Below, one piece after another: positions 1 through 4,438 of a DNA stretch of 5,988 nucleotides (position 1 is the stretch's first letter; each line of letters starts with the position of its first letter). The stretch lies in NCBI GenBank assembly GCA_018968995.1, contig JAGWZD010000135.1, positions 1 to 5,988 on the forward strand. The letters run 5' to 3'. The stretch is from Bdellovibrionales bacterium. Its GTDB lineage: Bacteria > Bdellovibrionota > UBA1018. The position numbers and the translations under genes were made by a program. The notes beneath the pieces were generated by a model. That model saw nothing but the letters and a program-made list of their open reading frames with translations. It had not been told where the DNA came from and did no database searches.

Positions 1-531
1 TCGAACTTTGATGTCGCTGCACTCGATGAGCGCAATAAATTCCTCGCGGGCCCGATGAACGCGGCCTTCGAAAAGCCCATCTCCGCCTGCCACTCCAAGT
101 TTGGTGGCAAGATCCCGGACGGAAAGCTCAACCCCAAGATTGAGGCCGAGACGCTGCAGCTCGTGCGTCGGTACGTCAAGGCGATGGGTCGCTCGGAGTA
201 CGCGAGCCTGCTTGGAGCGATCGAGAACTACGCTCGTTCGATCAATAGCCTGTTCACGCAGTTCAAGCCGCATGATGACCGCTTCCCTGAGGAACAACGC
301 AAGGACGCCCTGTTTTCGTGCTTCTACGTGCTCAAAAATTTGATGATCCTGCTCTATCCGTTTGTCCCCGAGACGATGGACCGGCTCAGGCAGTCGCTGA
401 ACTTGGAACCTTCGGTTTTCAAGCTCGACGAGCTCGGCAAACCCATGCTGGCAGGGCATGTCATCGGTCAAAAACAGCAGTATTTCCCTGCGGTCGCAGG
501 GGAGGAGGTTGACCCAGCAACCGACGCTTGA
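1..531 (+). CDS. metG: Methionyl-tRNA synthetase, C-terminal part (5' end outside window)
   Basis: The reading frame is open from base 1, so the gene begins before the window; 176 residues are visible. MetRS charges tRNA-Met with methionine in the cytoplasm. What is seen is the helical anticodon-binding half: a helical segment ending in SINSLFTQFKPHDDRF, at the place where many MetRS have the 'N.Y.....PW' helix, then the helix YVLKNLMILLYPFVPETM, which matches the usual 'l..l..il.PFmPet' segment. The end, LDELGKPMLAGHVIGQKQQYFP, matches the closing 'GH.ig....lFp' strand of the family. The protein stops about 10 residues later, so there is no appended C-terminal tRNA-binding (Trbp111/EMAP-like) domain. 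The catalytic HIGH and KMSKS motifs must lie upstream and cannot be checked here. Codons are more G/C-rich than in the downstream genes, as expected for a well-expressed housekeeping gene. The assignment rests on recognised family pattern, not a search. Confidence 0.86.
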   Translation, partial: SNFDVAALDERNKFLAGPMNAAFEKPISACHSKFGGKIPDGKLNPKIEAETLQLVRRYVKAMGRSEYASLLGAIENYARSINSLFTQFKPHDDRFPEEQRKDALFSCFYVLKNLMILLYPFVPETMDRLRQSLNLEPSVFKLDELGKPMLAGHVIGQKQQYFPAVAGEEVDPATDA

Positions 532-557
532 CCGCTCCGGTTGGGCTGGGCTATCTA
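528..557 (+). promoter_or_regulatory. Candidate promoter of tRNA-Gln, overlapping the metG stop
   Basis: TTGACC (528-533), then an 18-base spacer, then TATCTA (552-557). The -35 box overlaps the metG stop codon. A start about 7 bases after the -10 box would leave a leader of only a few bases before the tRNA. The bases after the -10 box, GCC, are G/C-rich as in stringently controlled stable-RNA promoters. The -10 match is only 3 of 6, so this is tentative; co-transcription from metG is the alternative. Confidence 0.3.
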
Positions 558-571
558 GCCTTCAGTTCTAT

Positions 572-645
572 TGGGGAATCGTCCAATGGTAGGACTCCAG
601 ACTCTGACTCTGGCTATCTAGGTTCGAATCCTAGTTCCCCAGCCA
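572..645 (+). tRNA. tRNA-Gln (anticodon CUG)
   Basis: A full 74-base cloverleaf can be folded by eye. The acceptor stem TGGGGAA (572-578) pairs with TTCCCCA (635-641), followed by discriminator G642 and an encoded CCA (643-645). The D stem is GTCC/GGAC (581-584, 592-595). The anticodon stem CCAGA/TCTGG (597-601, 609-613) encloses the loop CTCTGAC, with the conserved T before anticodon CTG (604-606). The T stem CTAGG/CCTAG (618-622, 630-634) encloses TTCGAAT. Anticodon CUG reads CAG (Gln). The U1-A72 pair and G73 discriminator agree with bacterial glutamine tRNAs. No intron or insertion is present, and no T-run terminator follows directly; the downstream DNA is A/T-rich. Confidence 0.97.
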
Positions 646-747
646 ATAAAATAATTACGTAATATCCTAATCTTAAGTCTGCTTATTCAGTCCAGAGCGC
701 GTCCCCATTCGATTATGAATCCTCTGGGTTTCGCCGATAAGAGTGTC

Positions 748-2310
748 ATGGGGAAGATCAAACGGAACTCTAGCACCAGCAAAGCGTGGATCGGGTGGGT
801 GCTGGGTGGAGTGGTTCTCGTGGTGGCTCTGGGCGCACCCCGACACCAAACGCCACTGAAAGGCTTGAATAACCCCAGTAGAAGCGGTGGCTCGAGCCCC
901 GTCAGCTCGCTCAGGACTTGGGTCGAAGAGTTTCGGCAATGGACTCAGTCAGGTTTAAGCGAGGAATCATGCATTCAATCACTCAGCCAGTACTATCAAG
1001 ATCTGCTCAAGCTGACTCCCGATTCACAAGTCGCGCGCGAGATTGAGCAGCGCCCCGGGCAAGCGAATCGAGCTTTTTTCGAGGCCAGGCAAGATCTTCG
1101 AGAAGGACTTTTCCGCCTCTATCAAAAAGGGGCTTACAGCGAGGCCTGCGCAGATCAGGCGCGAAACGTGATGCGCGTGCTTCGCTATACCGAAGAGTAC
1201 ATTGCCGAGCACGGACTGAAGGTGCCGCCCTACAACGAAAAGAAGCCTTATCCTTACCTTGCCGGTGATCGTCCCTACTTGCATTTGGCTCGAGAACTTT
1301 CCTCGTTTAGTCCCAAAGACCTGAAGTCGGGAGACATCTTGTTGAGTCGTGGAAACGCTTTTGCGAGTGCGGCCATCGCGCGTCTGTCTCAAGTGGATGG
1401 TCAGTTCAGTCATGGAGCGTTTATCTATATTGATCCTGCAACTCGCCAACCGCTAGTCCTAGAGGCCCATATTGAAGTGGGCAGTACCATCCGAAGCTAT
1501 GAAGAGTATGCCTCGGACGGAAATGCTCGGGTCATGCTTCTGCGCTTTCGAGGTGAAGAGGGTCAAGCGCTTGCAGCTCGAGCGGCACAGGAGGCCTATG
1601 AACGGTTGAAGGCTGCTGAGCGCTCCCCGTTCAAGGTCGTTCCGTATGACTTTGCTATGGATCTATCCGATGAAAATGCATTCTTTTGTACGGAGATTCC
1701 TTACTTTGGATTCAAAAAAGCAAGCGCAGGAAGGGTGCAGGTGCCCCTGTACTTGGGCCGAATTGAACCGAAGAATAGAAATTTTGTGAATCGCTTGGGG
1801 ATTTCTACCCAGCGATCGTTTTTACCCTCGGACCTGGATGTAGATCCCCGTTTTAAAGTTCTTGCAGAGTGGAAAGATATTTCTCGAGTGGGGTGGATTC
1901 GAAGAAAAGACGCGGTCTTGGATCGCTTCTATGCATGGTCGGATGAATACGGGTATCAGCTGCATGGAACAGTATCGTCTTGGTTTAGAAAAACCGTGGT
2001 CTGGAAGCTGCGTCGATGGCCCCTTTTTAGCCATCTTCTTCAGTCTAAATTTCCGCTAAATATGCCGCAATCGGTGCTCGAGAGCATCACCGTACTCAAT
2101 GCACTTGGGGAAGTTTTAGAAGGGTATTTGGAGACGCGAGATGACCTTGCTTTGAAGCAGCGAGGGTTTCGTTTGACGATTTCCGAGATGGAGTCCCAGC
2201 TGGATGCTTTCAGGCTCGAGGACTTGCAGCGATATGAGGCCTCTCGCGGGAATAAGAAGCAGGATTCAACGCCCGTCTACTTTCATCACGTCTTTCGGGC
2301 GGGCCCTTGA
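748..2310 (+). CDS. Exported/membrane-anchored permuted papain-fold cysteine hydrolase, YiiX/YaeF (C92-like)
   Basis: A 520-residue protein (numbering from ATG 748). Residues 1-13 are basic and polar, and residues 14-30 form one hydrophobic helix with no lipobox Cys; Pro follows the possible cleavage site, so an uncleaved membrane anchor is likely. The middle carries the circularly permuted NlpC/P60 (YiiX) pattern: GDILLSRG (195-202); FSHG with the candidate catalytic His222; LEAH with the candidate acid Glu239; and FFCTEI with the candidate nucleophile Cys314. In this order (His and acid before Cys) the fold is a permuted papain. Known relatives are predicted to hydrolyse amide or ester bonds in lipids, peptides or cell-wall material; the substrate here is unknown. 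About 190 residues after the Cys, rich in Arg and aromatic residues, are not recognised. The start was chosen because it directly precedes the basic n-region and has a weak GAG-type ribosome site; ATG 715 (11 residues longer) has no visible ribosome site but remains possible. Confidence 0.8.
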   Translation: MGKIKRNSSTSKAWIGWVLGGVVLVVALGAPRHQTPLKGLNNPSRSGGSSPVSSLRTWVEEFRQWTQSGLSEESCIQSLSQYYQDLLKLTPDSQVAREIEQRPGQANRAFFEARQDLREGLFRLYQKGAYSEACADQARNVMRVLRYTEEYIAEHGLKVPPYNEKKPYPYLAGDRPYLHLARELSSFSPKDLKSGDILLSRGNAFASAAIARLSQVDGQFSHGAFIYIDPATRQPLVLEAHIEVGSTIRSYEEYASDGNARVMLLRFRGEEGQALAARAAQEAYERLKAAERSPFKVVPYDFAMDLSDENAFFCTEIPYFGFKKASAGRVQVPLYLGRIEPKNRNFVNRLGISTQRSFLPSDLDVDPRFKVLAEWKDISRVGWIRRKDAVLDRFYAWSDEYGYQLHGTVSSWFRKTVVWKLRRWPLFSHLLQSKFPLNMPQSVLESITVLNALGEVLEGYLETRDDLALKQRGFRLTISEMESQLDAFRLEDLQRYEASRGNKKQDSTPVYFHHVFRAGP

Positions 2311-2322
2311 GCAGATCCTGTT

Positions 2323-2353
2323 TTGAACTTGTTGTACTAGTTTTGTCTAGAAT
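2323..2353 (+). promoter_or_regulatory. Weak candidate promoter for the 2480-3318 unit
   Basis: TTGAAC (2323-2328) and TAGAAT (2348-2353) are each good partial matches to sigma-70 boxes, but the spacer is 19 bases, longer than usual. It sits just after the hydrolase stop and would give a leader of over 100 bases before the small ORF. No better pair was seen in the gap. Confidence 0.2.
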
Positions 2354-2405
2354 AGCTCTCGGGCTTGACCCCCCGGTAAACCAGGCTCCACTCCGCAGAA
2401 ATGAT

Positions 2406-2433
2406 GAAAGCTAGGAAAGAAGGATCTAGTTTC
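2406..2433 (+). other. Imperfect CTAG-based inverted repeat / hairpin in the intergenic leader
   Basis: GAAA-g-CTAG (2406-2414) can pair with CTAG-TTTC (2426-2433): eight base pairs with one bulged G, around an 11-base A/G-rich loop. It lies in the stretch 2311-2476, where no gene is visible. It is not followed by a T-run, so it is not an ordinary intrinsic terminator. It could be an operator or a structured 5' leader, and chance is not excluded. Confidence 0.3.
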
Positions 2434-2479
2434 TAGGTAGATTGTGCCCTAACACGATTCGTTGTAGTAGGGAGCGGTG

Positions 2480-2590
2480 TTGAAATGTGAATCCGTTCCA
2501 TCAAATCCCTCTGAATCAGGAGAAGAGTCAGTTAAACTGGGAGAACGCTATTTCGTACTTCACAGCGAACTGCCCAAGGAGGGGCTATGA
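2480..2590 (+). CDS. Putative 36-residue small protein, translationally coupled to the next gene
   Basis: An open frame from TTG 2480 to TGA 2588-2590 encodes a hydrophilic, Glu/Ser-rich peptide beginning MKCESVPSNPSESGEE and ending GERYFVLHSELPKEGL. AGGGAG (2469-2474) lies 5 bases before this TTG; GTG 2477 would add one residue but sits only 2 bases from that site. An in-frame TAG (2468-2470) prevents any longer N-terminus. The stop overlaps the ATG of the exported-protein gene as ATGA, and that gene's ribosome site lies within codons 33-35. This is the classic arrangement of translational coupling. No hydrophobic segment, signal peptide or known domain is visible. The function is unknown. 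It could be a real small protein, a regulatory leader ORF, or an accidental open frame; the correct ribosome-site spacing and exact ATGA overlap favour translation. Confidence 0.42.
   Translation: MKCESVPSNPSESGEESVKLGERYFVLHSELPKEGL
2577..2582 (+). promoter_or_regulatory. Strong Shine-Dalgarno of the exported-protein gene
   Basis: A perfect AGGAGG, 4 bases before ATG 2587, fixes the start of the downstream gene. It is read as sense codons (AAG GAG GGG) by the small ORF ending at 2590, so ribosomes translating that ORF would uncover it. Confidence 0.75.
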
Positions 2591-3318
2591 GTCGGAAACT
2601 TACTTTTTTTCTTTCGGTGTTGGTCATCTTGTTTTCGGGACTCGCCGCGCACGCGGCCGAGTATGATCCGAAGGAAGACGTTGCCGAAATTACTCGGCAG
2701 CTGAACGACTCGAGATTTGAAGAAAAGCTCCAGGTAGCGATCAGCGGTTTGATAGCGACGGCTGTTGAACGGCTTGAACAGGAAGGCCATCAAGATCTAG
2801 CGGATGAGATTTCTGGAGAGTGGGTGCAAGTGGCCGCCACTAATTTTAGCGCTTTTGGTCTCTTAGATCTTGGAGATCACCAGCCGCTGAATCAGTGGCT
2901 TGCGCGTACTTACAGTAAAATTGAATCCAAGCTTGGACCGACCATTTGTAAAGTACTTGGACTTTATGACCTGAAGATTTTGAATTATGCGATTCCGGTC
3001 GTATTTCGTCCCAATGGGGGCGGTGGCGATAGCTGGGATAAAGAAGAGTATCGAAAGCATTTTGTGCCCTTTTCTGGAGTGGTGACCTACTGGAGTGTGA
3101 ATGTTTCGTGCCGAGTTTGGGCGGTGGGCCTGTGGGTACGTGGATGTGGAATAGCTGCTGCCATTTCGCGATTCAGCATGGAAAAGTGGATTGCTCCCTA
3201 TGTCTCGGATCGAGTCTATGGTCTTGCTACGGGCAAAAATCGAAGCTCACAGCCCGTGGAAACCTTCGACTATGGCGCTCTTTTATCTCAAGCCGAGCGT
3301 GAACTCTCACTCCAATGA
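2587..3318 (+). CDS. Exported protein of unknown function (243 aa)
   Basis: The start is secure: a perfect AGGAGG lies 4 bases upstream and the N-terminus is a textbook Sec signal peptide (MSRKL basic, hydrophobic core to about residue 19, AHAA just before EYDPKED), with cleavage near residue 23 or 24. There is no lipobox. The mature part begins with an acidic helical region (about 25-80), followed by a mixed region containing Cys121, a Gly-rich turn NGGGGDSW (143-150), and a more hydrophobic aromatic stretch (about 160-195) with Cys175 and Cys187. It closes with MEKWIAPYVSDRVYGLATG and a polar tail. The three Cys could allow one disulfide in the periplasm. I do not recognise the family and assign no function. 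Its 5' end overlaps the small ORF (ATGA) and its last 31 bases overlap the 3' end of ung on the other strand. Periplasmic or outer-membrane-associated location is inferred from the signal only. Confidence 0.85.
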   Translation: MSRKLTFFLSVLVILFSGLAAHAAEYDPKEDVAEITRQLNDSRFEEKLQVAISGLIATAVERLEQEGHQDLADEISGEWVQVAATNFSAFGLLDLGDHQPLNQWLARTYSKIESKLGPTICKVLGLYDLKILNYAIPVVFRPNGGGGDSWDKEEYRKHFVPFSGVVTYWSVNVSCRVWAVGLWVRGCGIAAAISRFSMEKWIAPYVSDRVYGLATGKNRSSQPVETFDYGALLSQAERELSLQ

Positions 3319-4001
3319 ATGGGGCTTAATCCTTTAGATTTTAGGAACTGATTGGTCTGCGTAAAGTGTTTGCATCCCAAAAACCCTCGATAAGAAGACA
3401 AGGGAGAGGGGTGGGGTGCTCGGAGCACCAGGTGTGCTGGATTGGTAACCAAGACTTCCTTTTTTTGTGCGGGCGCTCCCCATAACAAGAAAACAAGAGG
3501 CTCTGAGCGATCGTTGAGCAATCGAAGGATCGTGTCAGTGAGTTGCTCCCAGCCCTGATTCTGGTGCGACAGGGGTTCGTTCTTACGGACCGTGAGAATT
3601 GTGTTTAGAAGAAGCACTCCCTGCGAACTCCATCCCGAGAGATCGGATTTGCTGGGATCGAGCTTTTCGCCCGTGTCTGCAGCAATTTCCTTAAAAATAT
3701 TCAAAAGGCTAGGGGGTTTAGGTTTTAGTGGATTAGGTACGGCGAACGATAGGCCTGTTGCTTGACCTTCTCCGTGATAAGGATCTTGCCCAATAATCAC
3801 CACGCGCACATCTTCGAATTCGACCTCGTGAAGAGCACGAAACCAGTGTTTAGGAGGCGGAAAAACAGTGATTCCTGATCGCACTTCCTGATCGAGAAAC
3901 TTGTCGAGCTTTTCGAACCAAGGCTGCTGATGAACTTTCGAAAGGCGCTCTTTCCAGCCAGAGGAAAGAGCGCCCCATTCCTTTTGTAAGGGCCCAGGCA
4001 C
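3288..4001 (-). CDS. ung: Uracil-DNA glycosylase, family 1
   Basis: A 237-residue cytoplasmic DNA-repair enzyme that removes uracil (from cytosine deamination or dUTP incorporation) and starts base-excision repair. All family-1 landmarks are present: motif A GQDPYH (71-76) with the water-activating Asp73; GLSF with the uracil-stacking Phe86; GVLLLNT with the uracil-reading Asn133; LLWGAPAQKK (172-181); and motif B HPSPLS (197-202) with His197 and the DNA-intercalating Leu201, followed by YRGFLGCKHF. Length and N-terminus (WKERL..VHQQPWF) fit the E. coli enzyme closely. The start is GTG 4001-3999, the only usable start before the conserved region; no proper ribosome site precedes it. The gene begins 6 bases after the TAA of the HMA gene, in the same frame (TAA TCG CGC GTG), so expression probably depends on coupling to that gene. 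Its 3' end overlaps the convergent gene by 31 bases. No inactivating change is seen. Confidence 0.98.
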   Translation of the reverse strand: MPGPLQKEWGALSSGWKERLSKVHQQPWFEKLDKFLDQEVRSGITVFPPPKHWFRALHEVEFEDVRVVIIGQDPYHGEGQATGLSFAVPNPLKPKPPSLLNIFKEIAADTGEKLDPSKSDLSGWSSQGVLLLNTILTVRKNEPLSHQNQGWEQLTDTILRLLNDRSEPLVFLLWGAPAQKKEVLVTNPAHLVLRAPHPSPLSSYRGFLGCKHFTQTNQFLKSKGLSPIHWSESSRSA

Positions 4002-4007
4002 GCGCGA

Positions 4008-4316
4008 TTAGGTTTTCTTCTCTTTGGTGATTTTTTTCACTTTGTAGCCTGCGCCTTGAATCGACTCTGAAATCTGGGCATCTGTGAGAGACTTTTCAGG
4101 CTGGAAAGTGACCACTACTTTTCCGGTCTTCACGTCCACGTCTACAGCCTTGACTTCAGGATGCTGCAGTAGGCTTTTCTTCACGGAGTCTGCGCAGCTA
4201 CTGCAGGTCATTCCTTCAACGGTGACCCGAGTGGCGCTGTCGCCTGCCCAGCTTGGCGAATAGCCCAAAGAAGCGAAAATAATCATGATTCCAAGATATT
4301 TCTTAAATGAGTTCAT
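4008..4316 (-). CDS. Periplasmic heavy-metal-associated (HMA) domain protein, MerP-like
   Basis: A 102-residue protein. Residues 1-24 form a Sec signal peptide (MNSFKK basic, hydrophobic core, SWA before GDS). The rest is a single HMA domain of ferredoxin-like fold: strand RVTVEGMTC, the metal-binding motif GMTCSSC (35-41; Cys38 and Cys41), helix to HPEVKAVDVDVKTGKVVVTF, then a second helix and the typical GAGYKVKKI end. Such domains bind soft metals: Cu(I) in CopZ and P-type ATPases, Hg(II) in MerP. The secreted single-domain layout is like MerP, but no mer transporter, reductase or copper ATPase is present here, so the metal is undetermined and a mer name would be unjustified. The Lys-rich tail (KKITKEKKT) is notable. 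The start is supported by GAAGGGG 6 bases upstream. It is the first gene of a likely two-gene unit with ung. Confidence 0.93.
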   Translation of the reverse strand: MNSFKKYLGIMIIFASLGYSPSWAGDSATRVTVEGMTCSSCADSVKKSLLQHPEVKAVDVDVKTGKVVVTFQPEKSLTDAQISESIQGAGYKVKKITKEKKT

Positions 4317-4322
4317 ACAGTT

Positions 4323-4329
4323 CCCCTTC
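4323..4329 (-). promoter_or_regulatory. Shine-Dalgarno of the HMA gene
   Basis: On the minus strand GAAGGGG lies 6 bases before ATG 4316-4314. It supports that start and the complete signal peptide. Confidence 0.6.
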
Positions 4330-4337
4330 AGCTTGGA

Positions 4338-4365
4338 AGTATCAGGAAAAATCCGCTCTGGTCAA
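4338..4365 (-). promoter_or_regulatory. Candidate sigma-70 promoter of the HMA-ung unit (proximal)
   Basis: Read on the minus strand: TTGACC (4365-4360), 16-base spacer, GATACT (4343-4338). The -35 box matches 5 of 6 and the -10 box 4 of 6. A start about 7 bases downstream would give a short leader of roughly 15 bases holding the ribosome site. No MerR-type long spacer with a clear dyad was seen, so metal control at this promoter is not shown. Confidence 0.5.
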
Positions 4366-4394
4366 ATTCGACACATCTTCAGAAGTAACGTCAA
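4366..4394 (-). promoter_or_regulatory. Second candidate promoter of the HMA-ung unit (distal)
   Basis: Read on the minus strand: TTGACG (4394-4389), an ideal 17-base spacer, TCGAAT (4371-4366). The -35 box matches 5 of 6 and the -10 box 4 of 6. It directly abuts the proximal candidate. Either or both may be used; the region also has to serve the divergent gene at 4439, for which I see no convincing promoter. Confidence 0.38.
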
Positions 4395-4438
4395 TATTCC
4401 GATAGGTCAGGTTGAAAGGGAAAAAGCGGGCCCATCTT

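Noticed and set aside
572..645. tRNA-Gln as a possible integration (att) site
   Set aside because: No repeat of the tRNA 3' end and no integrase gene are present in the window, and the downstream genes do not look phage-like.
654..663. Palindrome ATTACGTAAT just after the tRNA
   Set aside because: A ten-base A/T-rich palindrome is easily found by chance; it is too short for a terminator and no second copy was seen.
673..939. Minus-strand open frame of 88 codons upstream of and across the hydrolase start
   Set aside because: It mostly overlaps a strongly supported coding region, shows no ribosome site or domain, and has a composition typical of a shadow frame.
2401..2436. ATGATG mini-ORF of 11 codons in the intergenic leader
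   Set aside because: There is no ribosome site upstream, the peptide is very short, and its sequence is explained by the CTAG-rich repeat.
4317..4438. CueR/MerR- or Fur-type operator in the divergent region
   Set aside because: The promoter spacers are 16 and 17 bases rather than 19-20, only a weak CTTC/GAAG dyad is present, and no Fur-box-like A/T hexamer array was seen.
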